DNA of 64,000 bases from an uncultured Blautia sp. (GTDB lineage Bacteria; Bacillota; Clostridia; Lachnospirales; Lachnospiraceae). The number at the start of each line of letters is the position of its first letter. Position 1 is the first letter of the stretch. The notes under the pieces are model-generated. The model was not told where the DNA came from, made no database searches, and was given only the letters and a program-made list of their open reading frames with translations. Shown here one piece after another: positions 8,292-16,374 of this stretch. A program made the translations under genes and the position numbers. Location: positions 9,318-73,317 of the forward strand of contig NZ_CAKRNY010000016.1 of NCBI RefSeq assembly GCF_934371575.1, given 5' to 3'.

Positions 8292-8309
8292 TTGTTTATT
8301 TTTTAACAA
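8292..8309 (-). promoter_or_regulatory. Rex-like operator upstream of the mdh-hdr-flx operon
   Basis: The minus strand reads TTGTTAAAAAATAAACAA. The Rex consensus is TTGTTAA-N4-TTAACAA; only one of the 14 specified bases differs. Rex is the Firmicute repressor that leaves DNA when the NADH/NAD ratio rises. The site lies about 70 nt upstream of the -10 box. An operon that oxidises NADH is a logical Rex target. The rex gene itself is not in the window. Confidence 0.65.
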
Positions 8310-8664
8310 TCACAGTTAGAAAAAAAGCGGCTAAAACTTTATTTTCTGCCTTATGACATGGCCTAAACCAGAAATACAGGCGGCTTTTCTCCTGTTTTCC
8401 TGGGTTAAGTCATGTCACATCTTGTATTTGACAAACAATTCTCAACAAAAGGACGTTTCCTTCTTTGTCTCCGCATTAAATATTTGTTTTTCTCCGCTTT
8501 CAATAAGATACCATACTGATAATCTTTTAACAACTGTTTTTTGAAATTTTTTATCATTTTTTAGGGCTTCTACATATTGCACAAATATAAGATCTCTATT
8601 TTGTATAATTTTATGTGGGCTACTTTCTGGCAACGCTTATGTCTGCTTATATGAAAGCCTGTCT
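8310..8664. other. Intergenic region, nothing recognised
   Basis: About 350 AT-rich bases lie between the operator region and the end of the HD-domain gene. No ORF with a ribosome site, no RNA motif and no convincing terminator were seen. Confidence 0.5.
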
Positions 8665-9321
8665 TTATAGCACTTTGCGCCCATTTACAGTCAACTTAAA
8701 TGTGGTTTTCAAAACCTCAGCTGATTTTCTGCAAAGCATCATCCGTTCCAGAAAAATTTCAAAATAATCGTACATAGAACAGATGCTTTCATCAATCTGA
8801 AGATTTAATGCCAGTACGGATTTTTCTTTCTCGATTTTCAGTTTCGATTCTGTAACTGCATAGTTTACACGATCGTGTATATCATATGCTGAACTTTCTT
8901 TCTGACGCACTCTGCTCCTTCTCACATCTGTCTTGTCTGCAATGATCAGTGCAGCTGAAACTACATCCTCTGGATTTCCAGTTGATTCATCGTGATTTCC
9001 AATTGCTGAAACAATTGTAATTCTGTCTTCCAGAGGCATATTAGTTTCCTTGAGAAGATCATTTGCAAGAAGGGCACCATATTCAGCATGATGAGTCCTG
9101 TTGATTGCATTTCCAATATCATGCATATAACCGGCTATTTTCGCCAGCTCTACTTCATGCCTGGGATATTCCAGCCTTTCCAGGATTTTTCCGGCCCGAT
9201 GAGAAACCTGTATACAATGTGCCTTAGAATGGTCTGTGAATCCAAGCAATCCCAGATTTGCATCTCCTTTCTTCAAATAAGCGTTAATCTCTTTATTATT
9301 TAATATATCTTTATATTTCAA
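8665..9321 (-). CDS. HD-domain metal-dependent phosphohydrolase
   Basis: 218 aa starting with TTG at 9321 behind a GGAGAAAAGG site. The HD signature is present: a first His in TDHSKAHC (about residue 31), the HD pair in GYMHDIGNA (about 67-68), further metal ligands H in THHAEYGA and NHDES, and the final Asp in IIADKTDVRRSR. Such proteins hydrolyse nucleotides, (p)ppGpp or cyclic dinucleotides; no accessory domain identifies the substrate. The C-terminal 60 residues are not recognised. It is monocistronic, between peptidase T and the redox operon. Confidence 0.75.
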   Translation of the reverse strand: MKYKDILNNKEINAYLKKGDANLGLLGFTDHSKAHCIQVSHRAGKILERLEYPRHEVELAKIAGYMHDIGNAINRTHHAEYGALLANDLLKETNMPLEDRITIVSAIGNHDESTGNPEDVVSAALIIADKTDVRRSRVRQKESSAYDIHDRVNYAVTESKLKIEKEKSVLALNLQIDESICSMYDYFEIFLERMMLCRKSAEVLKTTFKLTVNGRKVL

Positions 9322-9427
9322 ATGTACCTTTTCTCCTTTTCCATTCTTTTAGATTATTTTTTGTAATTGTAACAAACGTAAAAACATGTTTTTGTTTTAG
9401 TAATGTAAAATTTATTTTAAATTAAAA

Positions 9428-9462
9428 TACCCGCTGAAATCATTACGACTTCAACGGGTGTT
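9428..9462 (-). terminator. Rho-independent terminator of pepT
   Basis: On the minus strand an ACCCGTTGAA stem pairs with TTCAGCGGGT across an 11-nt loop and is followed by ATTTTAATTT, just after the pepT stop. Confidence 0.75.
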
Positions 9463-9484
9463 GTTCTCTTTACCGCTTCCTTAC

Positions 9485-10702
9485 TCAGCAGGCATAAAGT
9501 TTTATGATATTTTTCAGATTCTCCACTGCATAATCCATACCTTCTACCGTAATATGCTCGCATGGACCGTGGAATGCATATCCACCTGTTCCAAGATTCG
9601 GACATGGCAGTCCCATAAAGGAAAGTCTTGCGCCATCTGTGCCGCCGCGGATTGCAACCGTCTCAGGATTCAGCCCGGACTGCTGCACAGCCTTCTTCGC
9701 ATTATCGATCAGATGCATACATGGCTCGATCATCTCTTTCATATTACGATACTGCTCTTTCATAGTAAGTGTCACAGTACCTTCACCATATTTTTCATTG
9801 AGAAGTTTGACAATATGCCGCATCATCTCCTGACGGCAGGCAAACATGGCACTGTCATGATCACGAATAATATACTCAAGACTTGCAGAAGATACATCCC
9901 CACTCATCTCACAGAGATGGAAAAATCCCTCATACTCTTCTGTATTAGCCGGAGTATCTCCTGCTGGCAGCATGTTATTAAATTCCATGGCAACCAGAGC
10001 TGCATTGATCATAGTATTCTTGCTGCTGCCCGGATGTACGGAAAAACCTTTGATCTTTACCTTTGCACCTGCGGCATTAAAGTTCTCGTACTCAATCTCA
10101 TTCTCAGCGCCACCGTCTACGGTATAAGCAAAATCAGCCCCAAAGCCTTCTACATCAAAGAAATCTGCCCCGCGACCAACTTCTTCATCCGGGGTAAAAC
10201 CAATGCAGATTTTTCCATGAGGAATGCTCTCAGTGATAATTTGCTCTGCCATGGTCATAATTTCTGCCACACCGGCCTTATCATCAGCCCCAAGAAGAGT
10301 AGTTCCATCTGTTGTGATCAGAGTTCTTCCCTTAAGAGTTGCCAGATGTGGAAAATCCTTCACCGTAAGGGCATATTCGCTCTCTCCCAGCTTCATATCA
10401 CCGCCATCGTAATTCTGGATGATCTGTGGATTTACGTTCTCACCGGAGAAATCAGGAGCTGTGTCCATGTGTGCGATAAAGCCAATGGCAGGCTTATCCT
10501 CAAGCCCCTTTGTAGCTGGGATCACACCATAGACATAGCATTTGTCATCAATGCGCACATCCTGAACCCCTATTTCTTTCAGTTCCTCAGCCAGCTGGTT
10601 TCCCAGATCAAACTGACGGCTGGTGGATGGCACATTCTCCTGCTCATCCTCGCTTGTGGTATATACCTTTACATAGTTTAATAATCGTTCGTATGCACGC
10701 AT
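9485..10702 (-). CDS. pepT: Peptidase T (tripeptide aminopeptidase)
   Basis: 405 aa from the ATG at 10702, which has an AAGGAG site at the right distance; the in-frame ATG at 10723 does not. It is an M20 di-zinc peptidase. Metal-site motifs are GFIAHMDTAPD near residue 75, TDGTTLLGADDKAGVAEI near 132, FTPDEEVGRGAD near 170 and the terminal HGPCEH. PepT releases the N-terminal residue from tripeptides in the cytoplasm, feeding amino-acid fermentation. It follows the hydrogenase gene by 38 nt and may share its transcript, ending at the strong hairpin downstream. Confidence 0.92.
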   Translation of the reverse strand: MRAYERLLNYVKVYTTSEDEQENVPSTSRQFDLGNQLAEELKEIGVQDVRIDDKCYVYGVIPATKGLEDKPAIGFIAHMDTAPDFSGENVNPQIIQNYDGGDMKLGESEYALTVKDFPHLATLKGRTLITTDGTTLLGADDKAGVAEIMTMAEQIITESIPHGKICIGFTPDEEVGRGADFFDVEGFGADFAYTVDGGAENEIEYENFNAAGAKVKIKGFSVHPGSSKNTMINAALVAMEFNNMLPAGDTPANTEEYEGFFHLCEMSGDVSSASLEYIIRDHDSAMFACRQEMMRHIVKLLNEKYGEGTVTLTMKEQYRNMKEMIEPCMHLIDNAKKAVQQSGLNPETVAIRGGTDGARLSFMGLPCPNLGTGGYAFHGPCEHITVEGMDYAVENLKNIIKLYAC

Positions 10703-10740
10703 TTTTGCTTTTCTCCTTCTCATTTTTATTTTTCACTGGA

Positions 10741-12252
10741 TTACAGTTCTTCCAGCTTCTCCAGTTCTCCCCCAAATGAAGTATCCATGCAGTTCTCAAA
10801 TGCTGCTTCCTTCTTCATCTTCTCAAGGGCAATTCCTGCCTTCTTTACATTCTGCACAGTTCCGGCACCTGCTATGCAGCCGCCAGGACAGGCCATGCCT
10901 TCCAGCAGATATCCGTTGTATTTCCCTGCTTTTGCAGCCATCATCATTTTTTTGCACTCTTGAAGGCCGTTAGCACTGACTACCTTCACCTCACGTTCCG
11001 GATTCATACGTTTTACAGCCTTCACAACCGCTGCCGCTACACCGCCGCTGGCAGCAAATCCACGACCGTCACTGCTGGCCTGGGTAAGAGGCTCTTCCTC
11101 CGGAATGCTGGCAAAATCAACACCCTTTGCATCAAACATCCCATTTACTTCCTCAAAGGTAAGTACAAAGTCCACATAGCTTCGAATGGATTTACGGCTT
11201 GCTTCCAGTTTCTTGGCTGCACATGGTCCCACAAAAACAATCTTGCAATCTGGCTCCTGCTGTTTCAGAAGTCTGGCAGTCAGCACCATAGGGGTAAGCG
11301 CCATGGAAATACAGTTTTCAAACTGGGGAAACATCTTTTTCGCCATTACAGACCATGCCGGACAACAGGAAGTTCCCATAAATGGAATCTTATCCGGCAC
11401 TTCTGCCATAAAATCCTTGGCCTCTTCAATAGTACAAAGGTCGGCACCTACTGCAACTTCTTTAATATCCGTAAATCCAAGTGCCTTAAAAGCTCCCCGA
11501 AGCTGGGTATTCTTCAATTCAGGCTCAAACTGACCTGCCACAGCAGGTGCTACGATGGCATAGACCGGTGTTTCGCTCTTCAATGCCATAATAGTCTGAT
11601 AAATCTGACCTTTATCCACTATAGCGCTGAATGGGCAGCTGACCAGACACATTCCACAGGAAACACACTTGTCGTAGTCGATTTCAGCTCTGCCATATTC
11701 GTCTGAATGAATAGCATTCATTCCACAGGCTTTGGCACATGGACGCTCCTGCTTGATGATTGCATTATACGGGCAGGATTCCAGACATTTTCCGCATTTG
11801 ATGCATTTCTCCTGATCAATTACAGAACGACCGTTTTCCATATGAATGGCCTGCTTGGGACAGACCTCCTGACATGGATGCTCCAGACAGCCCTGGCAGC
11901 CTTCTGTGACGATCACACGCTTCTCCGGACAGGAGTTACAGGCAAATTTGATAATGTTAATAAGCGGCGGCTCATAATACTTCTCTTCAATCAGGCTGGC
12001 CTCTACACCTTTTGAAATTGGCGCATGTTCAGAAATATTTCGAAGCGGCAGCCCCATTGCCACACGAAGCCGCTCCCCTACAATAGCTCTTTCCAAGAAA
12101 ATACTGTCGCGATATGTGGCGATCTCTCCCGGAAGAATTTTGTAAGGAAGGGCATCCATTTCCTTCTCAATATTGCCCTCATAAGCAAGACGGGCAATTT
12201 CAGTAAAAATCTGGTGTCTTATTTTTGTCTTTGATGAGTACAATCCACGCAT
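10741..12252 (-). CDS. [FeFe] hydrogenase, group-B-like, with N-terminal ferredoxin domains
   Basis: 503 aa from the second ATG (12252); the first, at 12258, is too close to the AAGGAG. The N-terminal half holds cysteine-rich cluster sites CNSCPEK ... CQGCLEHPCQEVCP, CIKCGKCLESCP and CVSCGMCLVSCP. The C-terminal half has the H-cluster motifs L1 TSCCPAW (about 283), L2 GPCAAKK (about 333) and L3 EGMACPGGC (about 451). PCxxKK in L2, rather than MPCxxKxxE, is the group-B form. Such hydrogenases are common in anaerobic clostridia but poorly characterised; a proton-reducing, ferredoxin-linked role is likely. The H-cluster maturases HydEFG are not in the window. Confidence 0.85.
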   Translation of the reverse strand: MRGLYSSKTKIRHQIFTEIARLAYEGNIEKEMDALPYKILPGEIATYRDSIFLERAIVGERLRVAMGLPLRNISEHAPISKGVEASLIEEKYYEPPLINIIKFACNSCPEKRVIVTEGCQGCLEHPCQEVCPKQAIHMENGRSVIDQEKCIKCGKCLESCPYNAIIKQERPCAKACGMNAIHSDEYGRAEIDYDKCVSCGMCLVSCPFSAIVDKGQIYQTIMALKSETPVYAIVAPAVAGQFEPELKNTQLRGAFKALGFTDIKEVAVGADLCTIEEAKDFMAEVPDKIPFMGTSCCPAWSVMAKKMFPQFENCISMALTPMVLTARLLKQQEPDCKIVFVGPCAAKKLEASRKSIRSYVDFVLTFEEVNGMFDAKGVDFASIPEEEPLTQASSDGRGFAASGGVAAAVVKAVKRMNPEREVKVVSANGLQECKKMMMAAKAGKYNGYLLEGMACPGGCIAGAGTVQNVKKAGIALEKMKKEAAFENCMDTSFGGELEKLEEL

Positions 12253-12355
12253 TCTCATTTCTCCTTATGCTGTTATTTTACACCAGCCAGATTTCACCGC
12301 ATTCAATCCAACTGTCTTTCTAAGTTCCTTATTGTGTCTCCGCTTTCTATCCATT

Positions 12356-12384
12356 ATCATACACAAAAATCTCGAAATAGTAAA
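12356..12384 (-). promoter_or_regulatory. Sigma-A promoter for the hydrogenase-pepT genes
   Basis: On the minus strand TTTACT, a 17-nt spacer and TATGAT lie about 100 nt upstream of the hydrogenase start. Confidence 0.5.
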
Positions 12385-12417
12385 GCCTCCAAATGTCTTG
12401 CATTATTCTGAAAAAAA

Positions 12418-12456
12418 GAAGAACCGGACTTCCTCTGCGGGGAAATTCCGGTTCCT
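12418..12456 (-). terminator. Terminator of the glycyl radical enzyme/activase operon
   Basis: On the minus strand a GGAACCGGAA stem pairs with a complementary TCCGGTTC arm and ends in TCTTTTTTTC. It begins 24 nt after the activase stop. Confidence 0.85.
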
Positions 12457-12479
12457 GATCTGAGTCAATTCAATTATCG

Positions 12480-13271
12480 TCATCCACCGATCTGACAGTC
12501 CAGATCGCAGACAGTATGCACTGCTTTTTTCAGCATTTCCATATGCTCCGGTTCCGGAGGAAGAATCTCCGGAAGCTTATACACCCTTCCAAGCCAGTCA
12601 TATTTGTCCTGACCAAGACGATGATAAGGAAGAAGGTGGATCTTCTTCACACCTGGCAAGGTGGAGGCAAAAGAGGCGATGGACTTAATCTCTTCCACAC
12701 TGTCATTGAATGTAGGAATGACAGGTACACGGATCACCAGGTTCGTCTGTCCAGATAAGGCTACTTTTCTGGCGTTCTCAAGAGCCAGATCATTTGCCTT
12801 ACCTGTAAACATTTTATGCTTCTCCTGATTGGTATGCTTAATATCCATTAGATAGGTATCCAGATATGGCAATACCATCTCAATATTTTTCCAGGGAACG
12901 CAAGCCATACTCTCAATGGCTGTATTAATTCCCCGCTCCTTGGCTGCCCGAAGAAGATCACGGGAAAACTCCGGCTGGCAGAGACATTCTCCGCCGGAAA
13001 GTGTCATACCACCGCCGGAACGGTAATAATAAGGGCGATCTTTTTCAACCAGTTCGATCATTTCACGAACCGTTACATCCCGTCCCATAGTCTTCACTCC
13101 GTCAGGAGTTTTCATTGTCTGGATCTTATATTCCTGAGACTCCGGATTGCAGCACCACTGACATCTGAGCACACAGCCCTTCAGAAATACAATAGTACGG
13201 ATTCCCGGACCGTCATGGATGGAATAGCGCTGGACGTCGAAAATACGTCCTGTAGTGTCTAAATATTCCAT
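12480..13271 (-). CDS. Glycyl radical enzyme activating enzyme (radical SAM)
   Basis: 263 aa from the ATG at 13271, which has GGAG 6-7 nt upstream; frames open further up lack a site. The radical-SAM cluster motif is GCVLRCQWCCNPES near residue 34, preceded by the family hallmark RYSIHDGPGIRT. SGGECL near residue 90 contacts SAM. It makes the glycyl radical on the enzyme encoded 75 nt upstream. Activases of diol dehydratases normally carry a ferredoxin-like insert with two extra 4Fe-4S clusters after CNPES. Here that segment is short and has no cysteines, so the protein is of the compact, PflA-like size. This is unusual for the partner it appears to serve. Confidence 0.88.
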   Translation of the reverse strand: MEYLDTTGRIFDVQRYSIHDGPGIRTIVFLKGCVLRCQWCCNPESQEYKIQTMKTPDGVKTMGRDVTVREMIELVEKDRPYYYRSGGGMTLSGGECLCQPEFSRDLLRAAKERGINTAIESMACVPWKNIEMVLPYLDTYLMDIKHTNQEKHKMFTGKANDLALENARKVALSGQTNLVIRVPVIPTFNDSVEEIKSIASFASTLPGVKKIHLLPYHRLGQDKYDWLGRVYKLPEILPPEPEHMEMLKKAVHTVCDLDCQIGG

Positions 13272-13345
13272 AGATTTCTCCATTATATGGAATCGCCAGC
13301 GGACTTCCAACCAGGAAGCCGCCAGGAAATCCATTTATATTTTCT

Positions 13346-15871
13346 TTAGAATCCCTGCTCAGTTCTGCGAATGATATCATCCTGCAAGGACTTGGACAGT
13401 GTGGTAAACAACGCACTGTAGCCAGCCACACGTACAACCAGATGCTTATAGTTCTCCGGATGTGCCTGTGCATCGAGAAGTGTCTCTCTGCTTACAACGT
13501 TAAACTGCATATGCATTCCCTTCTGGTCGAAGTAGGAACGGATCAGTGCAACGAACTTCTCAAGACCCTCGCGTCCTGACAGTGCTGACGGATGGAATTT
13601 CTGGTTAAACAAAGTACCATTGGATACAATAAAATGATCCAGCTTTGCAACAGAGCTTGCTGCTGCAGTCGGTCCATTCACATCCTTACCTGCGGATGGG
13701 GAAACACCATCTGCAACCGGTGTATGCGCATATCTTCCATCTGGTGTAGCTCCAGTCTGTCCACCCAGCGGTACGTTAGCAGATACCGGATAAAGTCCTG
13801 CCTGGTATTGTCCTCCTCTTGGATTTGTAAAGTACTGAAGCGGTTTCGTATAAGTGTAGGCAACATCTCTCGCAAAAGCATCAACCTCCGGAATATCGTT
13901 TCCGAATTTCGGAACTTCTGCGATCATATCGTGGATCTCCTGATATCTTGCCATCTTCTCAGGTGACATCTGTGCATTCATAACAGACTTCAGAACAGCG
14001 GCTGTAGTCTCAGCATCAACCTTAGCTCCACTCTCAGTCATTTCCCGCAGGATGCCGGTTGTGATTTCTTTCACAGACTGCTCATCCAGTCCTTTGCCAT
14101 AGTTCCATGCAAGAGCTTCCTTCAGCTCTTCCATTGTGAACTTCTTCTCCTGGTAAACCAGCTGGCGGACGGCATAAAGAGAATCTGCCATATTTGCAAT
14201 ACCAAAGCCCTGGGGACCAGTAAAGTTATAAACTGCGCCACCTTCCTGTACAGTCTTTCCACGGGCGATACAGTCATCGATCATACTGGAAAGGAATGGA
14301 AGCGGACAGCGTTTTGCATGGGCTACGTCAATGGCATTGTCTGCATTTACAAGCAGGGAAATGCAGTATTCCATCTGTTTCTTATATGCATCGTAAAATT
14401 CATCGAAGGTTTCCATCTTGGTAACATCGCCGGTAGGAATACCAACCATCTCACCCTGATCCATACCATTGCCAAATACAAGCTCTAATGGACGGCACAT
14501 ATTAAAGAATGCAGCGTCATGCCAGCCCTCTGTCTTACCTGCCTTCTGCGGCTCTACGCATCCGATAATATTATATTCACGGGCATCAGCAAGTGAAAGT
14601 CCTCTGTTCTGCAGTGCCGGGATGATTACTTCGTCATTATAGTAAGCCGGAAGTCCGATACCGGTTCTGGTAAGCTCTGCTGCTTTGATCAGAAGATCAT
14701 GTGGAGAGCCGTTCCATACACGGATGGAAAGGGACGGTGCCGGAAGATGTACATGCATGGAAGCCTCGATGCACATGAATGAAAGATCGTTTGTCACATC
14801 TTCGCCTTCCTTATTCTGACCGCCTACGATCAGGTTCTGGAATAAGCTGTAACCTGCGAATCCCTCAGCAGAAGCTGCGTCACGACATTTATTCAGGTCA
14901 TTTAATTTCACCCAGATACAATCAATCAGCTCCTGAGCTGCTGTTCTGGTGATCACACCGCTCTCAATATCCTTCTTGTAGTAAGGATACATATACTGGT
15001 CAAAACGTCCCGGTGAAATGGAATGTCCACTGGACTCCATCTGAAGGAGCTGCTGTACAAACCAGAAGGACTGACATGCCTCCCAGAAATTAGTTGCTCC
15101 CTTGGCTGGTACCTTGCTGCAATTGGATGCAATTACAAGAAGCTCGGCTTTACGCTGAGGATCCGTACACTTCTCTGCCATTTCAAGTGCAAGCTTGGCA
15201 TATCTTGCAGCATAATCCATAACAGCCTGACAGCTGAGAATGACGGCTTCAAGGAAACGGGAACGCTCTGCATAATCACCGTCTCCTACATTACACTTGT
15301 CCAGCTCAGCCTGTGCTTTCGCCATAATGCCTTCGTATCCGATCTCGAGAACTTCCCAGTATTTTACAGTAACATGTCCTACACCGTTGTAGAAATAGTT
15401 TCCTGGTGTAAAGATGTTATGATCGATAGCACGGATTGCCTCTGGTGCCATATATGCAGTGGCAAGCTCACTGGTAGTCTTACCCTTCCAGTACTTATGC
15501 ACCTCACGAAGGTCTGCCTTAGCCTGCTCTGAAATATAGAAAGGATCGGCAGTTCTGGTAGCAACAGTATCCAGTTCATCCTCAAGCCACTGGAATGAAA
15601 ATTCCGGGAATGTCTGACAGCCTCTTGGAGCAAGAGAGTTGCTTCCTACAATCAGCTCCTCATCACGGATAATGATGGGAATATTATGTAAAATGTGGGC
15701 AAACGCTTTCGCTCTTCTGGTAATGATCGGCTGATCCTCGGTCTCCTTATAGGACTCTGTGATCAGCTTGGCTCTGTAAGATTCGATCTCCGGCATCTTG
15801 GCATAGAGATGATCTACCAGACGGGTAATTCTGGAAGATTTCGGGATCTCACTTGTATTGTATTTTTCCAT
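13346..15871 (-). CDS. Glycyl radical enzyme, B12-independent diol/glycerol dehydratase-like
   Basis: 841 aa. The glycyl radical loop RVAGYSA places the radical at Gly817. The thiyl site is Cys438 in NIIGCVEPQ, with Glu440. His166 (GHVTV), His283-Ser284 (SGHSIS) and Asp452 (GWHDAAFF) occupy the positions that bind the diol in glycerol/1,2-propanediol dehydratases, with the spacing C+2 to E and C+14 to D kept. This argues for a dehydratase rather than pyruvate formate-lyase. The length also favours diol dehydratase over the shorter 4-hydroxyproline dehydratase, which remains possible. No aldehyde dehydrogenase or microcompartment gene is adjacent. Expression comes from a near-consensus promoter. 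Confidence 0.82.
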   Translation of the reverse strand: MEKYNTSEIPKSSRITRLVDHLYAKMPEIESYRAKLITESYKETEDQPIITRRAKAFAHILHNIPIIIRDEELIVGSNSLAPRGCQTFPEFSFQWLEDELDTVATRTADPFYISEQAKADLREVHKYWKGKTTSELATAYMAPEAIRAIDHNIFTPGNYFYNGVGHVTVKYWEVLEIGYEGIMAKAQAELDKCNVGDGDYAERSRFLEAVILSCQAVMDYAARYAKLALEMAEKCTDPQRKAELLVIASNCSKVPAKGATNFWEACQSFWFVQQLLQMESSGHSISPGRFDQYMYPYYKKDIESGVITRTAAQELIDCIWVKLNDLNKCRDAASAEGFAGYSLFQNLIVGGQNKEGEDVTNDLSFMCIEASMHVHLPAPSLSIRVWNGSPHDLLIKAAELTRTGIGLPAYYNDEVIIPALQNRGLSLADAREYNIIGCVEPQKAGKTEGWHDAAFFNMCRPLELVFGNGMDQGEMVGIPTGDVTKMETFDEFYDAYKKQMEYCISLLVNADNAIDVAHAKRCPLPFLSSMIDDCIARGKTVQEGGAVYNFTGPQGFGIANMADSLYAVRQLVYQEKKFTMEELKEALAWNYGKGLDEQSVKEITTGILREMTESGAKVDAETTAAVLKSVMNAQMSPEKMARYQEIHDMIAEVPKFGNDIPEVDAFARDVAYTYTKPLQYFTNPRGGQYQAGLYPVSANVPLGGQTGATPDGRYAHTPVADGVSPSAGKDVNGPTAAASSVAKLDHFIVSNGTLFNQKFHPSALSGREGLEKFVALIRSYFDQKGMHMQFNVVSRETLLDAQAHPENYKHLVVRVAGYSALFTTLSKSLQDDIIRRTEQGF

Positions 15872-15963
15872 GGTTCTCCTTTCTCATGGATGTTCCGGCA
15901 GGGAAAAGGGGTTCTGCCAGCAACAAAAATGTCCATTGTTCCATGACATAGTTTTCTATGCTC

Positions 15964-15992
15964 ATTATACGTCATCCCTTATTGGATGTCAA
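15964..15992 (-). promoter_or_regulatory. Consensus sigma-A promoter of the glycyl radical enzyme operon
   Basis: The minus strand reads TTGACA, exactly 17 nt, TATAAT: a perfect consensus. The -35 is embedded in a direct repeat of ATGTTGA (15988-16006), a possible operator. The start codon lies about 90 nt downstream. Confidence 0.85.
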
Positions 15993-16103
15993 CATAATTC
16001 AACATTGTTTTTGTTGCTTTAGTTGGTGTTTTTGTTTGATTCTTGTGGTTTTATGTTGTTTTTAAAATAAAAGCCACATCAACAGCCCACGTTCCAAGAA
16101 GCC

Positions 16104-16142
16104 TAAAAAAAGCAGACAGCCTTTTCCAAGCCATCTGCTTTC
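16104..16142 (-). terminator. Terminator after the small Cys-rich gene
   Basis: On the minus strand AAGCAGA-TGGC pairs with GC-TG-TCTGCTT and is followed by seven T. It separates the 42-aa gene from the glycyl radical enzyme promoter. Confidence 0.75.
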
Positions 16143-16168
16143 AATACAAAAAATATACAGTTTATTTT

Positions 16169-16297
16169 TTAATGGCATCCGCCGCAGCTTCCACAGTTTC
16201 CGTTACAGCCTTTTCCACTCTTTTTATCTTTTCGGATACTTCTGATTGCAAAACCTGCGATTACTGCTACGATAGCACCTACAACTACTGTTCCCAT
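16169..16297 (-). CDS. FeoB-associated Cys-rich membrane protein (42 aa)
   Basis: The small ORF has an excellent AAAGGAG site 6 nt before its ATG. It encodes one N-terminal membrane helix (VVVGAIVAVIAGFAI), a basic stretch RSIRKDKKSGK, and a C-terminal cysteine cluster CNGNCGSCGGCH. This matches the FeoB-associated Cys-rich family, usually encoded next to the ferrous iron transporter FeoB. No feoA or feoB is in the window, so the copy is an orphan. Upstream on the minus strand is TTGACA at about 16366 and an imperfect palindrome AGTATT-CT-AATACT (16332-16345) that could be a metal-regulator site. Confidence 0.8.
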   Translation of the reverse strand: MGTVVVGAIVAVIAGFAIRSIRKDKKSGKGCNGNCGSCGGCH

Positions 16298-16374
16298 ACT
16301 CTGCTCCTTTCAGATTACCTGTATGTTTACAGTATTAGAATACTCTAACTTGTATTAGTTTGTCAATATGTTTT

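Noticed and set aside
9379..9395. AAAAACATGTTTTT palindrome upstream of the HD gene
   Set aside because: Low-complexity AT palindrome without a matching regulator or conserved context.
9458..10681. 407-codon plus-strand frame opposite pepT
   Set aside because: Shadow of peptidase T codons; no family resemblance and no start signal.
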